A stretch of 64,000 bases of DNA, taken from NCBI GenBank assembly GCA_949372595.1, contig CASIAN010000031.1, forward strand, positions 10,672 to 74,671, read 5' to 3'. The position numbers were made by a program, and so were the translations under genes. The stretch comes from CPC320 sp002336405 (GTDB taxonomy: Bacteria; Pseudomonadota; Alphaproteobacteria; Rhodobacterales; Rhodobacteraceae). This document shows positions 1-9,119 of this stretch, in pieces. The notes under the pieces were generated by a model that saw only the letters and a list, made by a program, of their open reading frames with translations, was not told the DNA's origin and searched no databases. The number at the start of each line of letters is the position of its first letter. The stretch's first letter is position 1.

Positions 1-261
1 GCGTATACCCCCCAGATCCGCGATTGCCATTTGGGCGGCCTGTTCCAGACTGGTCGCAATTGAGGCGGTTTCCTCATAGCTTTTGGGGATCAGTAGCGCG
101 ACCTGTACGGGTTTTGTCGGGTCGATCATCGGGCCGTCAGAGACGCCTGTGGGCCCCGAGGTAGAGGTGCAACCGGCCATCAGAGCCAAGGCGCTTCCCG
201 CTGCCACCGCTGTAACCCGCCCACAACAGCTTTGGATCAAAGAAAACACATCAAACCGCAT
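1..261 (-). CDS. penicillin-binding protein activator, LppC/LpoA-like lipoprotein (N-terminal part)
   Basis: Only the first 87 codons lie in the window; the gene runs off the left edge. The reverse strand encodes a signal peptide with a lipobox (LMAG followed by Cys31), then a low-complexity Ser/Thr/Gly linker and the start of a periplasmic-binding-like domain (QVALLIPKS, then a helix with SLEQAAQMAIADL). In LppC/LpoA proteins this domain follows the lipid anchor and activates peptidoglycan-synthesising penicillin-binding proteins from the outer membrane. The divergent neighbours rsmI and yraN support the call, because lppC-rsmI-yraN is a common arrangement in proteobacteria. The start is the ATG at 259-261. 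The family assignment rests on the N-terminus and the context only. Confidence 0.8.
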   Translation of the reverse strand, partial: MRFDVFSLIQSCCGRVTAVAAGSALALMAGCTSTSGPTGVSDGPMIDPTKPVQVALLIPKSYEETASIATSLEQAAQMAIADLGGIR

Positions 262-333
262 TAAAGCTACTCCTATATTACGTTTCCGGTATCGCCGCCA
301 TAGAATTTGCGTCAACTATAGAGGTCAAAAAAG

Positions 334-1206
334 ATGGGTCCAGATGTGAATCACCGAATAGAGAAATTACCAGCAGGATTGTATTTTGTTGCAACACCTA
401 TTGGCACAGCGCGTGATATCACTCTGCGGGCGCTTGATATCCTGGCCAGTGCCGATGTGATCGCCGCCGAGGATACAAGAACGATGCGGCGCTTGCTGGA
501 TATTCACGGTATTGCATTGGGCGACAGGCCGCTTCTGGCCTATCATGATCACAATGGTGAACAGGCACGACCAAAATTACTGGCGTTTCTGGCGCAGGGA
601 AAGGCTGTGGCCTATGGCTCTGAGGCGGGCACGCCACTGATTGCTGATCCGGGGTTTGGCTTGTCGCAGGCGGCCGTCCAAGCCGGTGCGCTTGTCACAA
701 CCGCACCGGGCCCATCAGCAGTTATTGCAGCGCTGACGTTGGCGGGTCTGCCGACAGACCGGTTTTTCTTTTGTGGGTTTTTGCCAAACACCCAGTCCCA
801 GCGCAAGGCGGCTCTGCAAAATTTCCGTGATGTGCCAGGAACTCTTGTTTTCTACGAATCGCCCAAGCGTATCAAGTCTATGATCGCGGATGCGGGGGCT
901 GTTTTGGGCGAAGGGCGTCAGGCTGTGATCTGCCGTGAGCTGACTAAAAAATTCGAAGAGTGCCGCCGTGGCACCTTGTCAGAACTGGCGAGCACGCTTG
1001 CATCGCTTACTCTCAAGGGGGAAATCGTGGTATTGATTGATCGTGCCCGTTTACCCGTTGTTAAGCCCGAGGACATAGAGCAAAGCCTGAGGCAGGCCTT
1101 GACAGAGCATTCGCTGCGCGATGCCTCAGATCTGGTGGCCAACGCTTTGGGCGTTCCGCGACGACAGGTATATCAAATGGCGTTAACTTTAGGCAGACAG
1201 GAATGA
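334..1206 (+). CDS. rsmI: 16S rRNA (cytidine1402-2'-O)-methyltransferase RsmI
   Basis: The 290-residue protein has the usual RsmI length and the tetrapyrrole-methylase fold. Its N-terminal motif is FVATPIGTARDITLRAL (about residues 18-34), followed by EDTRT and the SAM-binding loop YGSEAGTPLIADPG (94-107), then PGPSA (125-129). RsmI 2'-O-methylates C1402 in the decoding centre of 16S rRNA using SAM. The ATG at 334 follows a GAGGT-like ribosome site. The gene overlaps yraN by four bases (ATGA), so the two are probably co-transcribed, and it is divergent from the lppC-like gene. Confidence 0.96.
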   Translation: MGPDVNHRIEKLPAGLYFVATPIGTARDITLRALDILASADVIAAEDTRTMRRLLDIHGIALGDRPLLAYHDHNGEQARPKLLAFLAQGKAVAYGSEAGTPLIADPGFGLSQAAVQAGALVTTAPGPSAVIAALTLAGLPTDRFFFCGFLPNTQSQRKAALQNFRDVPGTLVFYESPKRIKSMIADAGAVLGEGRQAVICRELTKKFEECRRGTLSELASTLASLTLKGEIVVLIDRARLPVVKPEDIEQSLRQALTEHSLRDASDLVANALGVPRRQVYQMALTLGRQE

Positions 1207-1568
1207 GCGGTGCGCTGGCATTTCATGCGGGACTGGCAGCAGAGCATTGCGTTGCAGATCTCTACCGCGATCGAGGCTGCCATTTGCTGGCTGAGCGCTG
1301 GCGGTGTGCCTATGGCGAGATCGACTTGATTTTCCAAAATCCACAGACGGGTGGATTGATTTTTGCCGAAGTGAAAAAAAGTCGCAGCAGTGCCGCCGCT
1401 GCAGCACGGGTGACCCGCGCCCAGATCCGACGTATTCACAATGCGGCGCTGCTGTTTGTGGCAGATCAGCCGCTGGGCCAACTGACTGAAATGCGGTTTG
1501 ATGCAGCGCTGGTCGACATGACTGGCGTCGTTGAGATCGTTGAGAATGCCTTTATGGATCGCGCATGA
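1203..1568 (+). CDS. yraN: YraN family endonuclease-like protein (UPF0102)
   Basis: A 121-residue protein of the YraN/UPF0102 family, which has a restriction-endonuclease-like (Holliday-junction-resolvase-type) fold. The family signature is visible: the GEIDLIF segment, the later FAEVK segment that completes the D-(E)-x-K metal site, and the basic RRIHNAALLF helix. The cellular role of YraN is not firmly established. It starts inside the rsmI stop codon (ATGA overlap), the standard arrangement, and is followed by gshB after 68 bases. Confidence 0.93.
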   Translation: MSGALAFHAGLAAEHCVADLYRDRGCHLLAERWRCAYGEIDLIFQNPQTGGLIFAEVKKSRSSAAAAARVTRAQIRRIHNAALLFVADQPLGQLTEMRFDAALVDMTGVVEIVENAFMDRA

Positions 1569-1636
1569 GGCATTGAATACCATCGCAAGCTACGCCATTT
1601 AGTAGATGCTAGGCGTAACCAAAAGGAACTTGCCCT

Positions 1637-2572
1637 GTGAAAATTGCCTTTCAAATGGATCCGATTGAGCCGATTGACATTGCCGCTGACAGCACTTTTC
1701 GGCTGGCTGAAGAGGCGCAGGCGCGGGGGCATGAGTTGTTCTACTACACGCCCGATCATCTGGCCTATCAAGAGGGCAGGGTCACGGCCACAGGCTGGCC
1801 GTTGAGCGTGCAAAGAGTGGTGGGAAACCATGCCATTTTAGGCCTGAAAACCGAAGTTGATCTGGCTGATTTTGATGTGATCTGGCTGCGCCAAGATCCA
1901 CCCTTTGATATGCATTATATCACCACGACGCATTTGCTGGATCGAGTTCACCCCGATACGCTGGTGGTCAATGACCCGTTTTGGGTGCGAAATTATCCTG
2001 AAAAATTATTGGTACTAGATTTTCCTGACTTGACCCCCCCCACTACGATTGCGCGGGATCTCGACACAATCAAAGCCTTCAAAGCCCGCCATGGGGATGT
2101 GATCTTAAAACCTCTTTACGGCAATGGTGGGGCGGGCGTGTTCCGTTTGGACGCGCAGGACCGCAACCTGAGTTCGCTGCACGAGCTGTTCAGCGGCTTT
2201 AGCCGCGAACCGTTGATTGTGCAAAAATTTTTACCGGCAGTCAGTCAGGGTGACAAGCGCGTTATTCTTGTAGACGGTGAACCGGTTGGAGCGATTAACC
2301 GTATACCGGCCAAGGGTGAAACCCGCTCAAACATGCATGTGGGCGGGCGTCCCGAAAAAGTTGGGCTAACCGAACGAGATTTGGAAATTTGTGCCAGAAT
2401 AGGCCCTATCTTACGTGAAAAGGGCCAGATTTTTGTTGGCATTGATGTGATTGGTGACTATCTGACCGAAATTAATGTCACCTCTCCGACAGGTATCCAA
2501 GAATTGGAACGGTTTGACGGGGAAAATATTGCGGCAAAAATTTGGGCCGCCATCGAAAGTAAACGGGCCTGA
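1637..2572 (+). CDS. gshB: glutathione synthetase
   Basis: A 311-residue ATP-grasp ligase that joins gamma-glutamylcysteine to glycine to make glutathione in the cytosol. The N-terminus MKIAFQMDPIE is typical of prokaryotic GshB. The ATP-grasp core shows DVILKPLYGNGGAGVFR (about 154-170), with the glycine-rich loop that closes over ATP, and later NVTSPTGIQE near the C-terminus for metal and substrate binding. Length matches the family. One base separates its TGA from the next start, so the esterase gene downstream is probably translated from the same message. Confidence 0.96.
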   Translation: MKIAFQMDPIEPIDIAADSTFRLAEEAQARGHELFYYTPDHLAYQEGRVTATGWPLSVQRVVGNHAILGLKTEVDLADFDVIWLRQDPPFDMHYITTTHLLDRVHPDTLVVNDPFWVRNYPEKLLVLDFPDLTPPTTIARDLDTIKAFKARHGDVILKPLYGNGGAGVFRLDAQDRNLSSLHELFSGFSREPLIVQKFLPAVSQGDKRVILVDGEPVGAINRIPAKGETRSNMHVGGRPEKVGLTERDLEICARIGPILREKGQIFVGIDVIGDYLTEINVTSPTGIQELERFDGENIAAKIWAAIESKRA

Positions 2573-2573
2573 G

Positions 2574-3527
2574 ATGTCCTTTCGCCTGCATTTGGCGAAC
2601 CTGGTTTTGCGACTGTTCGAAAAGCCGCACCTGACGCGGGCAACACCGCAAGAGTTGCGCGTTGCTTTCGAACGCAAGGCGCAAGTCTTTTTCCACCCGC
2701 CCAAAGGAACGGTTTTTTCGCGGCAACACCTCAAAACCCCGTCTGGCTCTTTGCAGCTCCAATGGGTACAGCCGGCACAGACGTCGCAGGGTGGGGTTAT
2801 TTTGTATTTCCATGGTGGTGGGTATGTGTTCGGGTCGGCGCGCAGCCATCGTGCGATGTTGGCCAAGCTGGCATCTTTGACAGGATGCAGGGCTTGTCTG
2901 CCAGATTATCGCTTGGCACCTGAGCACCCGTTTCCCGCCGCGCTAGAGGATGCTCGGGCAGCCTATCAAGGTTTGCTTGGTCAGGGGTGCCGGCCCGAAG
3001 ATATTGTGCTGGGCGGCGATAGCGCCGGGGGCGGTTTGGCCTTGGCGTTGCTGCATAGTCTGCTGTCTCAGGGGCAGACTTCTCCGGCCGGTGTTTTTTG
3101 TTTTTCGCCACTGACTGATATGACATTTTCCGGATCAAGCCTGCGCAGCAATGCCCGTTCGGACGTGGTGTTGCCCGTGTGTCGGGTCCGGGAAGTTGGA
3201 CAGATGTATCTGCGTGAACATGGCCCACAAGATCCATATGTCTCGCCGTTATTTGGGGTATTCAAAGGCGCGTCACCGGTGTTGTTGACCGTTGGTGACG
3301 GCGAAATATTGCTGGATGACACGTGTCGCATGGCGCAAGCATTGGAACGTGACTGCGTTGATGTCACTTGCGATATTCGTCACAATCACCCACATGTATG
3401 GCCCATCTTGGGCGACTGGTTGCCTGAGGCGCGTGCCAGCTTGCAGGATACTGCAGCTTTTGTTCGACGGGTATTGGATGTGGCAAGCAATTTGACGGCT
3501 GAGACCCTGCCGCCAGATGTGCGATGA
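2574..3527 (+). CDS. alpha/beta hydrolase, hormone-sensitive-lipase-type esterase
   Basis: A 317-residue esterase-like hydrolase. It shows the HSL-family oxyanion motif HGGG (about 80-83), the block DYRLAPEHPFPA (111-122) and the nucleophile elbow GDSAGG (Ser150). A late TVGDGEILLDD segment and a His-rich RHNHPHVWP stretch supply plausible catalytic Asp and His. The substrate cannot be read from sequence; the family hydrolyses short acyl esters. The start is the ATG at 2574, one base after the gshB stop; a longer in-frame extension inside gshB is rejected because the protein aligns with its family from here. Confidence 0.9.
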   Translation: MSFRLHLANLVLRLFEKPHLTRATPQELRVAFERKAQVFFHPPKGTVFSRQHLKTPSGSLQLQWVQPAQTSQGGVILYFHGGGYVFGSARSHRAMLAKLASLTGCRACLPDYRLAPEHPFPAALEDARAAYQGLLGQGCRPEDIVLGGDSAGGGLALALLHSLLSQGQTSPAGVFCFSPLTDMTFSGSSLRSNARSDVVLPVCRVREVGQMYLREHGPQDPYVSPLFGVFKGASPVLLTVGDGEILLDDTCRMAQALERDCVDVTCDIRHNHPHVWPILGDWLPEARASLQDTAAFVRRVLDVASNLTAETLPPDVR

Positions 3528-3677
3528 CGCGGTAAAAATCAGGTTTGAATTTTTAAAATCATGCAATTGCAAGGGTATATAGCCTGTTTGAGATAAATGA
3601 CCTCTATATGTTGATGTCGGCATAAGATTTGCAATTTTTAAGCAGAGCCTATTGCCACCTGAGATCAGAGAAAAGTG

Positions 3678-3884
3678 ATGACGCAGACAGACCTAGCATA
3701 TGCCCCGTCCAAAGACGGATCTTCCCCACAGTGTGATACGGAGCTTGCGCAAAAAAGAGCTCGGCTTTTTGAATTGCAAACAGCAATTTTGTCGCCGCCG
3801 GATCCGTTATATGAAGAATTTCAACCGCAACGGGATGAGTTTGAGTTTCTCTCAGGGCGGGCCAGCTGTGTGGCAAGCCTTTAG
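3678..3884 (+). CDS. small hypothetical protein
   Basis: A possible 68-residue protein preceded by a weak AGAG ribosome site. It is hydrophilic, with a Gln/Glu-rich central helix (LAQKRARLFELQTAIL) and no membrane segment or recognised motif. It sits between the esterase gene and the convergent comM gene. I do not recognise the family. Other frames are also open here, so it may be spurious. Confidence 0.35.
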   Translation: MTQTDLAYAPSKDGSSPQCDTELAQKRARLFELQTAILSPPDPLYEEFQPQRDEFEFLSGRASCVASL

Positions 3885-3955
3885 GCTGTGATCTGAGTTC
3901 TGGTGCAGGACCAACGGCAATCAAACAGGCGGGTCCGGTGAACCCAACCTTTGGC

Positions 3956-5554
3956 TTAAACCAACCTTGTGCGGCGTGGCTTGTCGCGGTCACCGGGTTG
4001 AGTGAAACTGGATGAGACTGCTTTTTGGGGATCTTTTGTGTTCGAAAGGTGCGGCAGGGCGAGCCGATAACTCAGAGCCTCGGCGATATGGGTCTTGGCC
4101 ACTTGTTCGACGCCGGCCAGATCTGCGATAGTACGTCCGACCCGCAACACCCGGTGATACCCGCGCGCCGAGAGGCGAAACAACTCTGCGGCGCGGTTGA
4201 GCAGGGCCTGACCCGGCGTGTCAGGCGTTGCGACCCTGATTAATTGCGCGCCCTCAAGATCGGCATTGCTGCGCAGGTCGAGATGATCGCGATAGCGGTC
4301 GGTCTGGATTTGAAAGGCGGTGGCAACCCTTGATGCGACGGTTGCGCTTGTATCTCCGTCGCTGGGCAGATCAAGATCATGAAAAGGCACTGGCGGCATT
4401 TCGACCGTAAGATCAAAGCGATCCATCATTGGTCCTGAAATATGCCCCATATATTCGCCACCGCATAAAGGCACGCGGGCGCAGGATCGGCTTGGGTCTG
4501 ATAGATATCCGCATTTGCACGGATTGGCGGTGGCGATCAGCATGAATTGACACCGGTAAGTGCTGTGGGCTTTGGCGCGTGCGACCATCACCTGACGGTC
4601 TTCCAAAGGTTGCCGCAGGCTTTCCAGAACAGAGCGGCTGAATTCGGGAAATTCATCCATGAACAAGATACCATTATGGGCAAGGCTGATTTCGCCGGGT
4701 TTTGCATCGCGCCCACCTCCGATAATTGCCTTTTCCGAGGTGGTATGATGCAAAGCTCGAAACGGTGGCTGACGTGAAACACCCCCGTGCGCCAATTCGC
4801 CGAAAATTGACCTAATCATCGAGGTTTCCAACGCTTGGATAGGGGTCAACGGCGGCAGGAGGCCCAAGCTCCGTTTTGCCAGCATCGACTTGCCACACCC
4901 GGGTGTGCCCACAAGAAAGAGGTGGTGGCGGCCGGCAACCGCAATTTCGAGCGCCCTTTTGCCGCGCTCTTGACCTTTAATGTCACAAAGGTCTCCAAGG
5001 ATTATCGGGGTCTCAATGTTGCCCGCCTTTGCAGCAGGGATCGGTTTTTGACCGTTGAAGTGCTGAATTATGTTCCACAGGCTATCGGCACCGATCACCT
5101 GTGCATTTTCGACCCAAGCGGCTTCAGGCCCGCAAGCTGTGGGGCAAATCAATAGCCGGTCAGAGGCGGCGGCGGTTACGGCGGCTGGCAGTGCACCACG
5201 CACTGGTACCAAGGCACCATCCAATGATAATTCACCCAAAGAGACGGTGTTTTCACACGCATCTTGCGCAATAATACCGATGGCAGCCAACAGTGCCAGT
5301 GCGATTGGCAAATCAAAATGACTGCCATCTTTGGGCAGGTCCGCCGGTGATAGGTTTACCGTGATTCGTTTTGAAGGCAGGGCAATTGACATCGAGGCCA
5401 GTGCGCTGCGCACCCGGTCGCGGGCTTCTGAGACCGCTTTATTGGGTAAACCGACGATAGAAAACCCTGGCAGTCCGGCGCTGAGGGCACATTGCACTTC
5501 AATAGAGCGGGCCTCTACACCCTCGAAGACAACCGTATAGGCTTTGTAAATCAT
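3956..5554 (-). CDS. comM: ComM/YifB family Mg-chelatase-like AAA+ ATPase
   Basis: A 532-residue protein with the three expected parts. The N-terminal chelatase-I/Lon-protease-like domain contains GLPGFSIVGLPNKAV. The AAA+ core has Walker A GTPGCGKS (216-223) and Walker B ILFMDEF (about 296-302). A Cys-containing insert (C346, C348, C358, C364) and a C-terminal chelatase-associated helical domain follow. In Vibrio and other transformable bacteria ComM is a hexameric helicase that helps branch migration during integration of transforming DNA. It lies downstream of, and on the same strand as, the cobU/phosphatase pair, with a 188-base gap. Confidence 0.95.
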   Translation of the reverse strand: MIYKAYTVVFEGVEARSIEVQCALSAGLPGFSIVGLPNKAVSEARDRVRSALASMSIALPSKRITVNLSPADLPKDGSHFDLPIALALLAAIGIIAQDACENTVSLGELSLDGALVPVRGALPAAVTAAASDRLLICPTACGPEAAWVENAQVIGADSLWNIIQHFNGQKPIPAAKAGNIETPIILGDLCDIKGQERGKRALEIAVAGRHHLFLVGTPGCGKSMLAKRSLGLLPPLTPIQALETSMIRSIFGELAHGGVSRQPPFRALHHTTSEKAIIGGGRDAKPGEISLAHNGILFMDEFPEFSRSVLESLRQPLEDRQVMVARAKAHSTYRCQFMLIATANPCKCGYLSDPSRSCARVPLCGGEYMGHISGPMMDRFDLTVEMPPVPFHDLDLPSDGDTSATVASRVATAFQIQTDRYRDHLDLRSNADLEGAQLIRVATPDTPGQALLNRAAELFRLSARGYHRVLRVGRTIADLAGVEQVAKTHIAEALSYRLALPHLSNTKDPQKAVSSSFTQPGDRDKPRRTRLV

Positions 5555-5742
5555 CGCTCACCCCGTTTTCCAGCGCCCCCTTATGGGATGTGCAAGAGCG
5601 TGGGCTCGATATAGTTGCGAATTGATTAATACGCGCGTGCGGCGCATCTCTTTGCGATGGCGATAGCAGGCCTTATCCCTGGCCCTGTCCTATTGCCTTG
5701 AACAAGGCTGTTGTTGATAATTTCAGGGCTTTTGGGCAGTTG

Positions 5743-6321
5743 TCAGGGCGTATGCGAAATTTGTCCGCCAGACCACAGACCGTCGCACACCATCACGTGC
5801 GTAATCGAAAGGTTTTCAATCTTATGGCCAAAGGCTTGATAGGCCGTCAGACCTAAGGCGCGCTGTACCTGACTAAGGATAACGCCAAAATGTGCAACCA
5901 CAACTAGGTTTGGGGCGTGATTGCTTGCCACCAGCCGATCTATTGCGGCATTACTTCTGGCGCAGAGCGCGTGCCAAGAATCGCCATTCGGTGGGCTGAT
6001 CTCGCCCGGTGTTTCATAAAATGCCCTCAGCCGCTCGGGGCTTTCGGCCTCGACTTCGGAAAAAACTTTCAGTTCCCAATCTCCAAAATTCATCTCGCGC
6101 AGGTCGCGGTCATGTGGCAGTCGGTGCCGTTTTGCTTGTATGGCGTCTGCGGTTGTCACTGCGCGGCTCAGGTCTGACGAGATCACGAATGCATCCTTTG
6201 GTAACGCCGCCTCTAGGCGGGCCAGCGCCTGTGTGTCTGAAAGGTCTGCAGCCAGATCGCTCCATCCTACCATGCCCTTGGCATGGGTTGGTCCATGTCG
6301 GATCAGAAATATATCTGTCAT
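5743..6321 (-). CDS. histidine phosphatase family protein, possible alpha-ribazole phosphatase
   Basis: A 192-residue phosphoglycerate-mutase-like phosphatase. The phosphohistidine motif is LIRHG (R8-H9-G10), followed by REMNFGDWE, which carries the acid residue, and the second histidine in VVAHFGVI. Its start codon overlaps the cobU stop (ATGA) and is preceded by AAGGGA, so the ATG at 6321 was chosen over an upstream in-frame start inside cobU. Coupling to cobU suggests the CobC role, removing the 5'-phosphate in lower-ligand assembly of cobalamin. Other members of this broad family act on sugars or nucleotides, so that role is inference. Confidence 0.88.
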   Translation of the reverse strand: MTDIFLIRHGPTHAKGMVGWSDLAADLSDTQALARLEAALPKDAFVISSDLSRAVTTADAIQAKRHRLPHDRDLREMNFGDWELKVFSEVEAESPERLRAFYETPGEISPPNGDSWHALCARSNAAIDRLVASNHAPNLVVVAHFGVILSQVQRALGLTAYQAFGHKIENLSITHVMVCDGLWSGGQISHTP

Positions 6322-6836
6322 AGCTTCCCTTTGAGCAGGCATGGCAATCCAGCGGTGATAAAAACAACCGTATCCGCACAGACTGCAAGCCGCTGGTTGA
6401 GGTGGCCCTGCAGGTTGCGAAATTGTCGCGCCAGTGCGTTTTCGGGTACGATGCCTTGACCGACTTCGTTAGACACCAGCGTGATTTGGCCTGCACAGTG
6501 CGCAAGTGCAGTGATCAACCGGTCACATTCGTGGTCTATATCGCTGTGTTTCAGCAGGTGATTGCTCAGCCACATGGTGATGCAATCAAGCAATACACAC
6601 TCGTTGTTTTTTATGGTGGCCAGCGGTGTGAGCAAATCGAAAGGTGCTTCAATTGTTTCCCAACCACTGCCACGTTGGGTTTTATGACGCTCTATCTTAT
6701 CGCGCATTTCTTCATCAAAACACTGAGCTGTTGCTAGATATATCCTTGATTTACCGCAAGATATTACAAGGTTTTCTGCAAAAGCCGATTTTCCGGATGC
6801 AGCCCCGCCCAAGACTAATGTAATTTTTTTTGACAT
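6318..6836 (-). CDS. cobU: bifunctional adenosylcobinamide kinase / adenosylcobinamide-phosphate guanylyltransferase
   Basis: A 172-residue CobU/CobP enzyme. It phosphorylates adenosylcobinamide and then attaches GMP, preparing the nucleotide loop of cobalamin. Visible features are the P-loop GGAASGKS (about 10-17), the guanylylation-site region ERHKTQRG, LLDCITMWLSN, and the conserved VSNEVGQGIVPENALAR stretch. The start chosen is the ATG at 6836, because the protein aligns from MSKKITLVLGG; the upstream in-frame extension lacks family similarity. No cobalamin riboswitch was recognised in the 98-base gap to the divergent rpoH. Confidence 0.95.
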   Translation of the reverse strand: MSKKITLVLGGAASGKSAFAENLVISCGKSRIYLATAQCFDEEMRDKIERHKTQRGSGWETIEAPFDLLTPLATIKNNECVLLDCITMWLSNHLLKHSDIDHECDRLITALAHCAGQITLVSNEVGQGIVPENALARQFRNLQGHLNQRLAVCADTVVFITAGLPCLLKGKL

Positions 6837-6934
6837 TTTTTGCCTGTGAGTGATCTGATCCCTGACATTTTGCGTATCTGTTAGTGAAAGACAAGAAAAA
6901 CTGTTGCGCTCTTGCTGGGCGATTGGGGGACTAA

Positions 6935-7813
6935 ATGGCGCTTGATTTTGCAAAAGACATGAACTTGTCACGGCGAGCTATGAAAGCCGAACTGCTGGAT
7001 GCAGAGACCGAGTTAAAGCTGGCCTATGCATGGCGCGACCAGCGCGACGAGGCTGCGTTGCACCGTTTGATCACTGCCTACATGCGTCTGGCGATTTCAA
7101 TGGCCGCAAAGTTCAGACGGTACGGGGCTCCAATGAACGACCTGATCCAAGAAGCTGGTGTCGGGTTGATGAAAGCGGCCGACAAGTTTGACCCCGATCG
7201 GGGTGTGCGCTTTTCAACCTATGCGGTCTGGTGGATCAAAGCAAGTATTCAAGATTATGTTATGCGCAACTGGTCGATGGTCCGTACAGGATCGACCAGC
7301 AGCCAGAAGTCTTTGTTCTTTAACATGCGCAGGGTGCAGGCCCGGCTTGAGCGCGAAGCCACAAAGCAGGGTCAATCGCTGGATAGGCATCAACTACAGC
7401 AAATGATTTCAAGCGAGATCGGTGTGCCATTGCATGATGTCGAGATGATGGACGGACGTTTGTCAGGGTCTGATTATTCTCTTAATGCTACACAGTCGTC
7501 TGAAGACGAAGGTCGCGAGTGGATCGATGCGCTAGAGGATGACGGCGTTCAGGCGGCCGAACACATCGAGCATAAGCATGACACGGATCAATTGCGAGAG
7601 TGGCTGTTGACTGCGATGAATGCGCTGAGCGACCGCGAGAGATTTATCGTACAAGAGCGCAAACTGCGCGACGACGCCCGCACGCTTGAAAGTCTTGGGC
7701 TGGAACTCGGCCTCAGCAAAGAACGTATCCGCCAGCTCGAGGCGGCAGCCTTTACAAAGATGCGCAAGAACCTCGAGGGCCAGTCGCCAGAAGTTTTGCA
7801 GTTTTTGATGTGA
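6935..7813 (+). CDS. rpoH: RNA polymerase heat-shock sigma factor, RpoH family
   Basis: A 292-residue group-3 sigma factor. Region 2 (about 44-113) contains the core-binding and -10 recognition helices, including DLIQEAGVGLMKAADKFDP and AVWWIKASIQDYVMRNW. It is followed by a version of the RpoH box, QKSLFFNMRR (124-133), the hallmark separating RpoH from other sigmas. Region 4 with its helix-turn-helix lies at the C-terminus (about 228-290). Many Rhodobacterales carry two rpoH genes; from this sequence alone I cannot say which paralogue this is. It is divergent from cobU and 109 bases upstream of coaBC. Confidence 0.94.
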   Translation: MALDFAKDMNLSRRAMKAELLDAETELKLAYAWRDQRDEAALHRLITAYMRLAISMAAKFRRYGAPMNDLIQEAGVGLMKAADKFDPDRGVRFSTYAVWWIKASIQDYVMRNWSMVRTGSTSSQKSLFFNMRRVQARLEREATKQGQSLDRHQLQQMISSEIGVPLHDVEMMDGRLSGSDYSLNATQSSEDEGREWIDALEDDGVQAAEHIEHKHDTDQLREWLLTAMNALSDRERFIVQERKLRDDARTLESLGLELGLSKERIRQLEAAAFTKMRKNLEGQSPEVLQFLM

Positions 7814-7922
7814 GGTGTCTGCGGCGCAATGCGCTGCAGGTGTTTGCTGTCGTCGTTCCATCGCTTGTCAGGCCCGGTTGATGCGCTTATCATGGAGCGA
7901 CCGAAACTAGAGGTACAAAGTG

Positions 7923-9119
7923 ATGCTGGGCGGCAAACGCATTCTTTTAATCATTGCGGGGGGCATCGCGGCTTATAAATCGTTGGAGTTGATTCGGCGA
8001 CTCCGGGATCGGGGTGCGATCGTTACACCGGTTATGACCAGCGCAGCCGAGCAATTTGTGACTCCGTTGTCGGTTGCAGCCTTGGCCGGCGAGAAACTGT
8101 ACCGCGACCTGTTTGATCTAACCGACGAGGCCGAGATGGGCCACATTGAGCTGTCGCGCAGTGCTGACTTGCTTTTGGTGGCCCCTGCAACTGCAGATTT
8201 GATGGCAAAAATGGCGCACGGTCAGGCCAATGATTTGGCATCGACAGTTTTACTGGCAACCGATACGCCGGTACTGGTGGCGCCCGCCATGAATGTGCGC
8301 ATGTGGCAGCATCCGGCCACGCAGCGCAATTTAACTTTGCTGCAAGGTGATGGCATCGAGTTTGTTGGTCCCGATGATGGAAACATGGCCTGTGGAGAGT
8401 TCGGTCCCGGGCGGATGTCTGAACCGCTGGCGATTGTGGCGGCTGTCGAGGCAAAGCTGACGGCGGGGCCCTTGTCGGGCAAACGCATTATTGTCACCTC
8501 TGGCCCCACGCATGAACCCATTGATCCAGTGCGTTATATTGCGAACCGCTCGTCAGGGCGTCAGGGCAACGCGCTGGCCGCAGCGCTTGCGGCGCTGGGC
8601 GCCGAGGTGGTATTTGTCACCGGCCCGGCGCAGATCGCGGCCCCAGATGGGGTGCAGGTGGTGCCAGTTGAGACTGCACAGCAAATGCTCGAAGCGGTTG
8701 AAAGTGCACTTCCCGCAGACGCCGCGGTGTGTGCCGCGGCGGTGGCCGACTGGCGCGTTGTGTCACCTGCGGTTCATAAGATGAAAAAGCAAAAAGATGT
8801 GGCGCCGCAGCTCGCTTTTGAAGAAAACCCCGATATTCTGGCCCGCATCAGCCAGCACAGCAAAGATCGCCCGGCGTTGGTGGTTGGCTTTGCGGCAGAA
8901 ACCGACGATTTGCTGGAAAACGCCACAGCCAAGCGCCAGCGCAAAGGCTGTGACTGGATCGTTGCCAATGATGTCTCCCCTGACACCGGTATTATGGGCG
9001 GTGACGAAAATGCAGTGACGTTGATTACCGATGCGGGGCCGGAATGCTGGCCGAGAGCACCGAAACACCAGGTTGCGGCACGGTTGGCCCGGCGTATTGC
9101 AGAGACCTTGCAATCATGA
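7923..9119 (+). CDS. coaBC: bifunctional phosphopantothenoylcysteine decarboxylase / phosphopantothenate-cysteine ligase
   Basis: A 398-residue fusion enzyme of coenzyme A synthesis. The N-terminal CoaC flavoprotein part starts KRILLIIAGGIAAYKSLEL and carries the PAMNVRMW substrate motif; its active-site Cys lies in NMACGEFGPGRM. The C-terminal CoaB ligase part begins near GKRIIVTSGPTHEPIDPVR and contains a RYIANRSSGRQG nucleotide loop. The start is taken as the ATG at 7923 behind AGAGG, directly after an in-frame GTG. It overlaps dut by four bases (ATGA), indicating translational coupling. Confidence 0.96.
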   Translation: MLGGKRILLIIAGGIAAYKSLELIRRLRDRGAIVTPVMTSAAEQFVTPLSVAALAGEKLYRDLFDLTDEAEMGHIELSRSADLLLVAPATADLMAKMAHGQANDLASTVLLATDTPVLVAPAMNVRMWQHPATQRNLTLLQGDGIEFVGPDDGNMACGEFGPGRMSEPLAIVAAVEAKLTAGPLSGKRIIVTSGPTHEPIDPVRYIANRSSGRQGNALAAALAALGAEVVFVTGPAQIAAPDGVQVVPVETAQQMLEAVESALPADAAVCAAAVADWRVVSPAVHKMKKQKDVAPQLAFEENPDILARISQHSKDRPALVVGFAAETDDLLENATAKRQRKGCDWIVANDVSPDTGIMGGDENAVTLITDAGPECWPRAPKHQVAARLARRIAETLQS